DNA of 9,011 bases from Helicobacteraceae bacterium (GTDB lineage: Bacteria; Campylobacterota; Campylobacteria; Campylobacterales; Sulfurimonadaceae): assembly GCA_027084065.1 (NCBI GenBank), contig JALWLR010000305.1, positions 1 to 9,011 of the forward strand, read 5' to 3'. The first letter of the stretch is position 1; each line of letters begins with the position of its first letter. Below the pieces are notes generated by a model. That model was not told where the DNA came from. It worked only from the letters and a program-made list of their open reading frames with translations, and did no database searches. Of this stretch, positions 1 through 5,700 are shown in pieces. The position numbers and the translations under genes were made by a program.

Positions 1-354
1 GATTTTATGCTTTCTGTTGCTGATGTTTCATATCAGTCTTTTAAAAATGGTGTAAAACCGGGTGGGATCATAGTTGTAGATCCTAACTTGGCTCATCCGA
101 CAGAAGAGGATAGAGAGAAGTGGAAAGTATATGAGATTCCAATCATTACAATCGCAAAAGAAGAGGTTGGTAACGTTATCACTCAATCTGTCGTTGCGCT
201 TGCAATAGCAAACGAGATGACAGGTGTACTTCCTCATGACGCTTTGATGGAAACCATGCTTTCTAAGGTACCACCAAAAGTTCACGAAGCAAATATTAAA
301 GCATATGAACTTGGAAGAAAATATGCTCAAGAGGCAATGAAAAAAGGAAAGTAA
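1..354 (+). CDS. oorC: 2-oxoglutarate:acceptor oxidoreductase gamma subunit, C-terminal part (5' end outside window)
   Basis: The reading frame is open from base 1 and ends at TAA 352-354, so about 117 C-terminal residues of a protein usually near 185 residues are present. The text (FMLSVADVSYQSFKNGVKPG, then VVDPNL and VGNVITQSVVALAIANEMTG) matches the gamma subunit of 2-oxoacid:ferredoxin oxidoreductases, closest in my memory to Helicobacter/Campylobacter OorC. By family knowledge, OorDABC is a cytoplasmic thiamine-pyrophosphate iron-sulfur enzyme interconverting 2-oxoglutarate and succinyl-CoA plus CO2 with a low-potential electron carrier. In autotrophic Campylobacterota it runs in the reductive TCA cycle. 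oorD, oorA and oorB would be expected upstream, outside the window. A strong terminator follows directly, consistent with this being the last gene of its operon. A PorC-type pyruvate subunit is the main alternative but fits less well. Confidence 0.88.
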   Translation, partial: DFMLSVADVSYQSFKNGVKPGGIIVVDPNLAHPTEEDREKWKVYEIPIITIAKEEVGNVITQSVVALAIANEMTGVLPHDALMETMLSKVPPKVHEANIKAYELGRKYAQEAMKKGK

Positions 355-375
355 CAAAAGCTTTCTAAAAAGAGC

Positions 376-406
376 AGGGTGGCTTTAAAAAAGTCACCCT
401 TTTTTT
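376..406 (+). terminator. Intrinsic terminator of the oor operon
   Basis: A 10-bp stem (376-385 AGGGTGGCTT paired with 391-400 AAGTCACCCT, one G-T pair) closes a 5-nt loop and is followed by six T (401-406). It lies 22 bases after the oorC stop. It probably also limits read-through into the convergent tetR gene. Confidence 0.9.
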
Positions 407-409
407 AAA

Positions 410-427
410 TATAATATTAATATTATA
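410..427. repeat. Perfect 18-bp AT-only palindrome
   Basis: TATAATATTAATATTATA is a perfect palindrome, and the surrounding stretch 407-457 is almost pure A/T with further ATATT repeats. It lies between the convergent ends of oorC and tetR. It may act as a weak end signal for tetR or simply be low-complexity spacer. I see no gene in it. Confidence 0.5.
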
Positions 428-459
428 AAGTATTAATATTGATATTATTGAATATTACT

Positions 460-1062
460 TTAGCAATTCTGCTTTTTTATACTCTCCCAGAAAAAATCTA
501 CATGTTTTTCCATTTGTGTTGCCAAAGATGCTGTACTTTTATTATCGAAGCGCAATAGCGTGATTTCAAAGCGAATATAAAAGAGTACCGAAAGGAACTC
601 ATAAGCAATTAAAATTGGATCATTAGATCGAATTAGATCGTTTTGCATCATAATAAAAAAGGCTTGCGAGAGCAGTTTAATGTTTTTTTGATGAAACTCA
701 TTTATAAAACGTTCTCTAAGTGCCTTATTGGCAAATAACTCTATCAAAAGAAGCCGGAACATCTTTTCAGAGTGTTTGTCGAAAGTAAGCAGCTTATATT
801 GCGTTACAAACCTATTTAAGAATGCTTTACCTCTTTTGGCTTCTTTTTCTATCTCTTCTTGGCTTATTTGTATAGGGGTTACAAAAATTTCATCAGCTAT
901 TGTTAAAAAAATTTCCTCTTTATTTTTGAAATGATTATACAAAGCCGACTCTCTAATCCCTACCTTCGAAGCGATTTTTCTAACACTGGTTGCTTTGTAT
1001 CCGAGTTCGGAGAAGAGGGTAGCAGCTTCTTTTAAAATCTTCTCTTTTGTAGTCAATGACAT
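460..1062 (-). CDS. TetR/AcrR-family transcriptional regulator
   Basis: A 200-residue protein of typical TetR-family length. Residues 4-50 form the N-terminal DNA-binding domain: KEKILKEAATLFSELGYKAT leads into a helix-turn-helix around 25-46 with the classic pattern ...VRKIASKVGIRESALYNHF and then KNKEEIF. The remaining roughly 145 residues are helical and divergent, as expected for the ligand-binding and dimerisation domain, so the inducer cannot be read. The ATG at 1062 has a purine-rich AAAAGGG sequence about 9 bases upstream. Upstream lies an array of four inverted repeats (1150-1260) of the size and symmetry TetR dimers bind, so autoregulation is likely. No pump or enzyme gene is adjacent: the upstream neighbour is rnpB and the downstream neighbour is the convergent oorC. 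Its regulon is therefore unknown. Assigning it as CmeR or AcrR would be unsupported. Confidence 0.92.
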   Translation of the reverse strand: MSLTTKEKILKEAATLFSELGYKATSVRKIASKVGIRESALYNHFKNKEEIFLTIADEIFVTPIQISQEEIEKEAKRGKAFLNRFVTQYKLLTFDKHSEKMFRLLLIELFANKALRERFINEFHQKNIKLLSQAFFIMMQNDLIRSNDPILIAYEFLSVLFYIRFEITLLRFDNKSTASLATQMEKHVDFFWESIKKQNC

Positions 1063-1100
1063 TTATCAAGCCCTTTTATGAGTGAAGTATTGAGAAATTT

Positions 1101-1106
1101 ATTATA
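1101..1106 (-). promoter_or_regulatory. Candidate -10 box of the tetR gene
   Basis: The minus strand reads TATAAT at 1106-1101, a perfect sigma-70 -10 hexamer, about 38 bases before the tetR start codon. A weak TTAACT lies 19 bp upstream as a possible -35. Campylobacterota promoters commonly lack a clear -35. The operator array begins about 45 bp further upstream. Confidence 0.5.
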
Positions 1107-1149
1107 GGAAATAAATTCCGAAAAAAGTTAATAAAGCCCTGAAATTGGG

Positions 1150-1260
1150 ATGAACATTTGTTAACTACATGTAAACAAAAGATGAACAGATGTTCATTGA
1201 TGCTCTTTTTCATATGAACTGATGTTCATTATCTTTTCTATAAACAGAACAACTGTTCAT
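1150..1260. promoter_or_regulatory. Array of four phased inverted-repeat operators (consensus ATGAACA-NN-TGTTCAT)
   Basis: Four 16-bp dyad sites are visible. Site 1, 1150-1165, is ATGAACATTTGTTAAC. Site 2, 1182-1197, is ATGAACAGATGTTCAT, a perfect 7-2-7 repeat. Site 3, 1214-1229, is ATGAACTGATGTTCAT. Site 4, 1245-1260, is CAGAACAACTGTTCAT. Their centres are 32, 32 and 31 bp apart, close to three helical turns, so all four face the same side of the DNA. The size and symmetry suit a dimeric regulator, and the divergent TetR-family gene next door is the obvious candidate. Site 4 reaches the -35 region expected for rnpB. The binding protein is inferred; the repeats are direct observation. Confidence 0.8.
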
Positions 1261-1281
1261 ATAGATCTTTTTTTTAAAATA

Positions 1282-1290
1282 TGTTAAAAT
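1282..1290 (+). promoter_or_regulatory. Extended -10 promoter element of rnpB
   Basis: TGTTAAAAT (TG at 1282-1283, one base, then TAAAAT at 1285-1290) is an extended -10 placed to start transcription near 1297-1301, where the mature RNA begins. The expected -35 region near 1262 is not recognisable and lies just after operator site 4. Confidence 0.55.
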
Positions 1291-1300
1291 TCGAATGTTT

Positions 1301-1636
1301 TCAGGTACGGCGAATAGCTGCTTGAGTGGAAAAACTCAAGAGGAAAGTCCGAGCTGCTCTAAGAGAGTGTTCCATCTAACGGATGGCTGGGGTAACCCAA
1401 GGGAAAGTGCAACAGAAAAGAGACTTCCTGTTTGACTTTAAACAGGTAAAGGTGAAAAGGTGGTGTAAGAGACCACCAGTCTTCATGGCAACATGGAGAG
1501 CTTGTAAACCCAACACGGCAGCAAGAAGCACATGGTTAAACTCTTAGATAAAGAGTGCTTCGCTGGAGATGCTTTGTAAAAAGCATAGTAGATTAATAGC
1601 TATTTTCAACAGAACTCGGCTTACAGCCGTACCTGA
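1301..1636 (+). ncRNA. rnpB: RNase P RNA (M1-type, bacterial class A)
   Basis: This is the catalytic RNA of ribonuclease P, which cuts 5' leaders from precursor tRNAs together with the RnpA protein. The ends pair as helix P1: TCAGGTACGGC at 1301-1311 with GCCGTACCTGA at 1626-1636. The conserved core is clear: GAGGAAAGTCCGAGC near the 5' end (CR I) and ACAGAACTCGGCTTACAG near the 3' end (CR V) form P4. The middle carries GGGAAAGTGCAACAGAAA, GGTGTAAGAGACCACC and GGCAACATGGAGAGCTTGTA, matching CR II-III and the P12-P15 part of known rnpB genes. Length of about 336 nt is typical. The exact ends are set from P1 only. A T-run at 1672-1677 without a convincing hairpin is the only termination hint downstream. 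Confidence 0.96.
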
Positions 1637-1765
1637 TGATTGATATTTGACAATATGATTTTAAAAATGTCTTTTTTACCTCCAATAATTTTTCAAGAGA
1701 ATTTACATTATGTTAACCAATATGCTAATAATTCTCACATACCTCTCCTATTGAGTTTTTCCTAC

Positions 1766-1771
1766 TATAAT
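1766..1771 (+). promoter_or_regulatory. Candidate -10 box for the 72-residue protein gene
   Basis: TATAAT is a perfect -10 hexamer 36 bases before the start codon at 1808, without a recognisable -35 at the usual distance. A second possible -10, TACAAT at 1778-1783, lies in a motif that recurs upstream of the next gene. Confidence 0.45.
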
Positions 1772-1807
1772 GTTGTCTACAATTTAATTTTCATTACGGA
1801 GATGTAG

Positions 1808-2026
1808 ATGCAACTAAACAGTAATCATAAAGAAAAACTCATTGAAGATATACAAAAACTTTTAAATAGCTATAAAGGTATTTCTACTACACAGATTGAC
1901 TCCAATCTGCTTGCCTATATGGAAGAAAAAGAGTTGAAAAAAATCATTGATGATCTTTTGACTCAAAAAGAAAAGCTTTTGGAATCCAACCAAGAGTGGC
2001 TTGAACAGTTTAAAAAACAGCAGTAA
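1808..2026 (+). CDS. Small helical protein of unknown function
   Basis: A 72-residue charged protein without cysteine, signal peptide or membrane segment. The start ATG is well supported by GGAG at 1798-1801, six bases upstream. The sequence is rich in K, E, L and Q and appears fully helical. Residues 36-70 (AYMEEKELKKIIDDLLTQKE and onward) could form an amphipathic or coiled-coil helix ending in EWLEQFKKQQ. I recognise no family. It sits alone between rnpB and a response regulator gene on the same strand, with about 100 bp before the latter. Both genes share a 13-base upstream motif (1773-1785 and 2078-2090), which hints at common control. Codon use resembles the neighbours, so I take it as a real gene. 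Confidence 0.75.
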   Translation: MQLNSNHKEKLIEDIQKLLNSYKGISTTQIDSNLLAYMEEKELKKIIDDLLTQKEKLLESNQEWLEQFKKQQ

Positions 2027-2109
2027 TTCCAAGTAAAATCAATTAGTTTTTAAATGTTATTTTTTTATTAACATACTTTGTGTACAATTTTGATAACAAA
2101 AAAAATTAT

Positions 2110-2118
2110 AGGAAAAGG
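2110..2118 (+). promoter_or_regulatory. Ribosome binding site fixing the response regulator start
   Basis: AGGAAAAGG ends 7 bases before the ATG at 2126. An in-frame TTG at 2078 would add 16 residues (MCTILITKKIIGKGFI) but has no such sequence ahead of it and would translate through this site. The ATG is therefore preferred. Confidence 0.75.
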
Positions 2119-2125
2119 TTTCATT

Positions 2126-2674
2126 ATGGAAAATATAGATTTGGTACAATTGACAAGTCAAACGAAAAAGTTGACGGCATTGATCGTTGAGGATGAAAAA
2201 GTTACAAATGAGCTTTTGAGTTCTACATTTAAAAACTTCTTTTCAGAAGTCTACTCTACTCTCGATGCGGAAGAAGCGCTTGAGTTATACAAAAAGCATC
2301 AGCCAGATGTTGTTTTTGTCGATATTATCATGGATGGCATGGATGGTATAGAGCTTACTCGAAAAATTCGTGAGATCAATCCAAAACAGATTGTTATTGT
2401 TATTTCTGGTAGTAACGATATGGCAAAAATTGCAGAGTCTATTGAAGTTGGTGTCAATAGTTTCATTCAAAAGCCAATCGATACGAAAAAAATTATCGAT
2501 TTGCTAGCAAGCATCGTTTCTATGATCAACAAAAAAAGAAAGCAGCAGACAAAAACATTCTCTATCTCTTTGCCTCTTGATTTGTATGACCTTGTCAACG
2601 ATAATGCAAAAGCGGAGTCTATCTCCAAAAATGCAGTTATTATCAGAGCATTGAGAAAATTTTACGATGCATAA
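2126..2674 (+). CDS. Response regulator: receiver domain plus C-terminal ribbon-helix-helix domain
   Basis: A 182-residue protein with two parts. Residues 15-130 are a receiver (REC) domain: acidic pair E22-D23 in LIVEDE, phosphoacceptor D66 in VVFVDIIMDGMDG, conserved S94 in VISGS, and K116 in FIQKPID. All residues needed for phosphorylation by a histidine kinase are present. After a basic linker (NKKRKQQTK, 135-143), residues 144-182 read TFSISLPLDLYDLVNDNAKA then ESISKNAVIIRALRKF. This is the beta-strand, helix, helix pattern of CopG/Arc/MetJ-type ribbon-helix-helix DNA-binding domains. That output domain is unusual for response regulators, which mostly carry OmpR, NarL or Fis-type domains. 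By analogy it should bind DNA as a dimer. No histidine kinase gene is adjacent, so it looks like an orphan. The ribbon-helix-helix call rests on pattern, not on a search. Confidence 0.85.
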   Translation: MENIDLVQLTSQTKKLTALIVEDEKVTNELLSSTFKNFFSEVYSTLDAEEALELYKKHQPDVVFVDIIMDGMDGIELTRKIREINPKQIVIVISGSNDMAKIAESIEVGVNSFIQKPIDTKKIIDLLASIVSMINKKRKQQTKTFSISLPLDLYDLVNDNAKAESISKNAVIIRALRKFYDA

Positions 2675-2680
2675 TTAGAA

Positions 2681-2717
2681 AAGAAAGAGGAAAATATACA
2701 AATTTTTCCTCTTTCTT
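2681..2717 (+). terminator. Stem-loop after the response regulator gene, likely terminator
   Basis: A perfect 14-bp stem (2681-2694 AAGAAAGAGGAAAA with 2704-2717 TTTTCCTCTTTCTT) closes a 9-nt loop, 6 bases after the stop codon. There is no T-run after the stem, only a T-rich right arm and then GAAATTTT. It may work as a weak terminator or as a 3'-end stabiliser. Confidence 0.5.
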
Positions 2718-2739
2718 GAAATTTTAGAAAACATTAAGA

Positions 2740-2785
2740 GAAGTTTTCTTATAATTTCGCCACGAAAGAAGGAAAACTTCTTTTT
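2740..2785 (+). repeat. Inverted repeat around the tRNA promoter with a competing short hairpin
   Basis: GAAGTTTTC at 2740-2748 pairs with GAAAACTTC at 2772-2780, and T2781-T2785 follow. A shorter, mutually exclusive hairpin is AAAGAAG (2765-2771) with CTTCTTT (2777-2783) around GAAAA. Either could act as a weak terminator of upstream transcription before the tRNA. Function is inference. Confidence 0.4.
2750..2755 (+). promoter_or_regulatory. Candidate -10 box of the tRNA-Glu gene
   Basis: TATAAT at 2750-2755 predicts a start near 2762, giving a leader of about 30 nt that RNase P would remove. There is no clear -35. The box lies inside the loop of a larger inverted repeat (2740-2780). Confidence 0.5.
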
Positions 2786-2791
2786 ATAAAT

Positions 2792-2866
2792 GGCCCCATC
2801 GTCTAGCGGTTAGGATCCCAGGTTTTCATCCTGGTTACCGGGGTTCGAGTCCCCGTGGGGTCACCA
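2792..2866 (+). tRNA. tRNA-Glu (anticodon UUC)
   Basis: A full cloverleaf is visible. The acceptor GGCCCCA (2792-2798) pairs with TGGGGTC (2856-2862). The anticodon stem CCAGG/CCTGG encloses the loop TTTTCAT, giving anticodon TTC. The T arm is CCGGGGTTCGAGTCCCCG. Discriminator A2863 is followed by an encoded CCA (2864-2866). The D arm CGTCTAGCGGTTAGGAT is typical of bacterial tRNA-Glu. It reads GAA/GAG and is charged by a glutamyl-tRNA synthetase, expected to be a separate active GltX elsewhere in the genome. A T-run at 2876-2881 may end transcription. Confidence 0.97.
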
Positions 2867-2880
2867 TTTATACTCCTTTT

Positions 2881-3327
2881 TTATTCTTCAAAATTTTTAA
2901 ATCTGTGTGTTGCAAAATTTGCGTGACATTGTACGCATTTACCGACCATTTTTTGATAGTATTCTACAACTGTATCTTTATCTCCAAATTCGGCGGCATT
3001 TGCTAGGTCTCCAGCGGCTTCATGGAAGGATTGGTCTAGTTGCAAAAATGCCTTGGGAAGTTTTCTCAGTTCCACTCTTTGTGCTTTTGTCAATTTTCTT
3101 TTTAATATAAAGCTGTCACGGATGTTCAGTGCTATTTTGTTGACTTCTTGGTAATCTCCACGAACCATATGAGAAAATATCTTGTGCATGCCCTGCTCTA
3201 TTTGGAGCATTTCCATAGAAAGGAGCCCTCGTAAATCTCCTGAAAGCGATTCTACTCCTTTAGTAGAAGGTTGTGCCTGTAGTGATCCTGCAAAGAGGAT
3301 AAGTGTAAGCAATAATCTCTTTTTCAT
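2881..3327 (-). CDS. Exported monohaem cytochrome, class II (c'/c556-like)
   Basis: A 148-residue protein with a signal peptide: MKKR, a hydrophobic core (LLLTLILFAGSLQA), and a probable cut after A18. The mature part is largely helical, and a single haem-binding site C131-V-Q-C134-H135 lies 14 residues from the C terminus. A CxxCH near the C terminus of a four-helix protein of about 130 residues is the mark of class II cytochromes c. H135 would be the proximal haem ligand. A Met around 38-40 (SMEMLQIEQGM) could be the second ligand as in c556, but that is a guess. It should be periplasmic; the electron partner is unknown. The start is set by AAAAGGAGAAT upstream of the ATG at 3327. It lies downstream of glnS on the same strand but is separated by a terminator, and converges on tRNA-Glu. 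Confidence 0.82.
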   Translation of the reverse strand: MKKRLLLTLILFAGSLQAQPSTKGVESLSGDLRGLLSMEMLQIEQGMHKIFSHMVRGDYQEVNKIALNIRDSFILKRKLTKAQRVELRKLPKAFLQLDQSFHEAAGDLANAAEFGDKDTVVEYYQKMVGKCVQCHANFATHRFKNFEE

Positions 3328-3347
3328 TGTATATTCTCCTTTTGTTA

Positions 3348-3377
3348 ATGATAAAAAGTTGTGAAATTATTTCACAA
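3348..3377 (-). promoter_or_regulatory. Weak candidate promoter of the cytochrome gene
   Basis: On the minus strand TTGTGA (3377-3372) and TATCAT (3353-3348) are separated by 18 bp, ahead of the cytochrome start at 3327. The -35 falls inside the glnS terminator stem. This is one possible reading, not a firm call. Confidence 0.3.
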
Positions 3378-3380
3378 CTT
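3351..3380 (-). terminator. Intrinsic terminator of glnS
   Basis: A perfect 11-bp inverted repeat (AAGTTGTGAAA 3356-3366, TTTCACAACTT 3370-3380) with a 3-nt loop lies 13 bases after the glnS stop. On the minus strand it is followed by TTTAT, giving a T-run of five including the stem end. This isolates glnS from the cytochrome gene. Confidence 0.8.
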
Positions 3381-3393
3381 CATTAGTGGAATG

Positions 3394-5667
3394 TTAAGAG
3401 TCTAATTTTTTTGCTACCAACTCATTGACTATTTTCGGATTTGCTTTTCCTTGTGTTGCTTTGAGCACCTGACCAATGAAAAATCCAAAAAGCTTTTTAT
3501 TTCCCTCTTTGTACTTTTGAACATTTTGAGGGTTTTTGTCGATGATCTGATCTATTATCGGCGCAATTACATCTGGGTCACTTATTTGTTCCAGTCCCCT
3601 GCTCTTTACAATCTTTTGAGGATCCTCACCGCTTTGATTCATGAGCTCAAAAACCTCTTTTGCAATTTTTGTAGAGATGGTTTCGTTATCAATCATTTGT
3701 GCCAAATCGGCTATTTGCTGCGGTGTGAACTTCAGTTCGTTTAGATCTTTTTGCTTGAGCTCTCGTGCTACTTCATTGGAGATGAGATTGGCGATGCTTA
3801 CAGCAGATTTTTGCGCATTTTGCAATGCTTCTTCAAAAAATGTTGCGAGTTGCGCATCTCGTGCAAGCGTGTTGGCTACTTCACTGTTTAGAGAAAGCTC
3901 TTTTGTGTAGCGATCGAAGAGTGCTTGCTGTTCTTTTGTCATAGGGATGACACTACCCTCTTTTTGCTCGTTTTTTGGCTGTGCCTTTTGTTTTGGTTGC
4001 TCTTTTTTCTTCTCTGAATTTGGCTTGGATTTTTTCGCCCAGGAGTCTTTGAGTCCGACTATTTTGTTAAAGACGGGGTGCTCATCGCTGTAATCCACAG
4101 GCTCTTTGTAAAAGTAACCCATGCGTTCAAACTGGAAACGTTCTTGCTCTTTTTCCTCTATAACCGCCGGTTCTACGAGTGCATCGTTAACTATACGCAA
4201 TGAATTTGGATTGAGGTCTTCGATGCCTTGCGGGTTTTCAACTTTGAAAAGTCTGTCATAGAGTCGCAGTTCAACTCTTTTTGCATGTGGTGCACTGACC
4301 CATTGTATGGCACTTTTTACTTTAATGCCACTGGTATCACTTCCACTTTTGGAGTCTGGAAAGTATTCTGCTTTTATTTCGACGATATTGCCTTCTTCAT
4401 CTTTGATAATCTCTTTACATTTAATAATGTAAGCATGTTTGAGGCGAACAGGCTGTGATGGTGTGAGGCGATAGTACCCTTTTGGCGGGTTTTCTTCAAA
4501 ATCGGCTCTGTCGATGTATATCTCTTTGCTAAAAGGCATTTTACGACTACCCTCTTTTGGGACATCACTTGGGTAGTAGGATGCTTCTATCTCCTCTTCT
4601 CCTTCATAGTTCTCTATGGTCACTTTCAGCGGTTGTTCCACACACATGACACGAGGAGCTTTTTTGTTCAAATCATCGCGAATGGCAAACTCAAGCTGTG
4701 CAACATCTACGACGGAGTTGGCTTTTGCGACACCTATTTGCTCACAGAAATTCAAGATGGATTCAGGCGTATAGCCTCTTCTTCTATATCCGGCTATTGT
4801 CGGGAGTCTTGGGTCATCCCATCCATTGACATATCCACCGTTTACAAGTTCAAGAAGCTTCCTCTTGCTCATAACGGTGTAGTTTATATTCAAACGGGCG
4901 AACTCATGCTGATATGGACGAGGTGGTTCTAGCTTAAGTGTATCGATAACCCAGTCATAAAGTTCACGGTTGTTTTCGAACTCCAGCGTACAGATGGAGT
5001 GTGTCACACCCTCTATGTAGTCAGAAAGTGGATGAGCGAAGTCATACATCGGGTATATAGCCCATTCATCCCCGGCTCGGAAGTGATGTGCATGGCGAAT
5101 GCGATAAAGAAGCGGATCGCGCATTTTCATATTTGCCGCACTCATGTCGATCTTTGCTCGCAATACATGCTCACCATCTTGAAACTCGCCCTTTTTCATT
5201 CGCTCAAATAGATCGAGATTCTCTTCGATGCTTCGCTTCGCATATTTGCTACGTTTTCCCGGTTGGGTTACAGTACCGCGGTACTCGCGAATCTCCTCTT
5301 CGCTGAGGCTGTCGACATACGCTTTGCCCATTTTTATGAGTTGTATGGCATACTCATAGAGTTTTGGGAAGTAGTCGGAAGTGAACTTGACATCCCCGTC
5401 CCACTCAAATCCAAGCCATTTTACGGCATCTTTTATAGCTTCGACATATTGTGTGTCTTCCGTTGTCGGATTGGTGTCGTCCATTCTAAGATTGCAGCGT
5501 CCGCCGAAATCTTCGGCAATACCGAAATTGAGTGCAATCGATTTTGCGTGACCGATGTGGGGAAAGCCGTTTGGCTCAGGAGGAAAACGGGTAACTACTT
5601 CTTTGTATTTACCCGATTTGAGATCGTTTTCGACTATAGTTCGAAGAAAGTCTTTTTTTTTATTCAT
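3394..5667 (-). CDS. glnS: Glutaminyl-tRNA synthetase with C-terminal YqeY/GatB-tail domain
   Basis: A 757-residue class I synthetase that attaches glutamine directly to tRNA-Gln in the cytoplasm. The first 545 residues cover GlnRS: FPPEPNG at 28-34, HIGH at 37-40, RMDDTNP at 61-67, the KMSKS-type loop VMSKRK at 265-270, and the beta-barrel anticodon region ending near VFNKIVGLKDSWAKK (532-546). Bacterial GlnRS is usually about 550 residues. Here a K/Q/P-rich linker (547-570) joins a domain of about 185 residues that resembles YqeY and the GatB tail, ending in GFFIGQVLKATQGKANPKIV. The same kind of extension is known in Deinococcus GlnRS, where it aids tRNA binding. ATG at 5667 is chosen over an in-frame TTG at 5682 because GGAA (5677-5680) precedes the ATG. 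GlnRS is not the ancestral route in Campylobacterota, which generally use GltX2 plus GatCAB, so acquisition by transfer is likely. It is divergent from the GltX2-like gene. Confidence 0.95.
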   Translation of the reverse strand: MNKKKDFLRTIVENDLKSGKYKEVVTRFPPEPNGFPHIGHAKSIALNFGIAEDFGGRCNLRMDDTNPTTEDTQYVEAIKDAVKWLGFEWDGDVKFTSDYFPKLYEYAIQLIKMGKAYVDSLSEEEIREYRGTVTQPGKRSKYAKRSIEENLDLFERMKKGEFQDGEHVLRAKIDMSAANMKMRDPLLYRIRHAHHFRAGDEWAIYPMYDFAHPLSDYIEGVTHSICTLEFENNRELYDWVIDTLKLEPPRPYQHEFARLNINYTVMSKRKLLELVNGGYVNGWDDPRLPTIAGYRRRGYTPESILNFCEQIGVAKANSVVDVAQLEFAIRDDLNKKAPRVMCVEQPLKVTIENYEGEEEIEASYYPSDVPKEGSRKMPFSKEIYIDRADFEENPPKGYYRLTPSQPVRLKHAYIIKCKEIIKDEEGNIVEIKAEYFPDSKSGSDTSGIKVKSAIQWVSAPHAKRVELRLYDRLFKVENPQGIEDLNPNSLRIVNDALVEPAVIEEKEQERFQFERMGYFYKEPVDYSDEHPVFNKIVGLKDSWAKKSKPNSEKKKEQPKQKAQPKNEQKEGSVIPMTKEQQALFDRYTKELSLNSEVANTLARDAQLATFFEEALQNAQKSAVSIANLISNEVARELKQKDLNELKFTPQQIADLAQMIDNETISTKIAKEVFELMNQSGEDPQKIVKSRGLEQISDPDVIAPIIDQIIDKNPQNVQKYKEGNKKLFGFFIGQVLKATQGKANPKIVNELVAKKLDS

Positions 5668-5700
5668 TGTTTGCTGTTCCAAAATTTTTTTTGATTCGTC

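Noticed and set aside
28..357. 109-residue minus-strand frame opposite oorC
   Set aside because: Antisense to an evident oorC and rich in Cys, Phe and Tyr; a shadow.
1150..1260. CRISPR array
   Set aside because: Four short repeats at 32-bp spacing superficially fit, but the units are 16-bp dyads, are imperfect, and have only about 16 bp between them. No cas gene is present.
1672..1677. Intrinsic terminator directly after rnpB
   Set aside because: A T-run is present, but only a 4-bp GACA/TGTC pairing is available upstream of it, too weak to call.
1697..1736. Inverted repeat GAGAATT...AATTCTC upstream of the small gene
   Set aside because: Seven-base arms with a 26-base loop are unremarkable in AT-rich DNA and have no clear relation to a promoter.
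2078..2125. TTG start adding 16 residues to the response regulator
   Set aside because: The strong AGGAAAAGG site lies just before the ATG at 2126, and nothing comparable precedes the TTG.
5668..5682. TTG start adding five residues to GlnRS
   Set aside because: No ribosome site precedes it, while GGAA precedes the ATG at 5667. The difference is minor.
5263..5694. 143-residue plus-strand frame opposite the glnS 5' end
   Set aside because: It lies wholly on the other strand of a clear GlnRS gene, has no ribosome site and gives a Cys/Phe-rich, unprotein-like sequence; a shadow frame.
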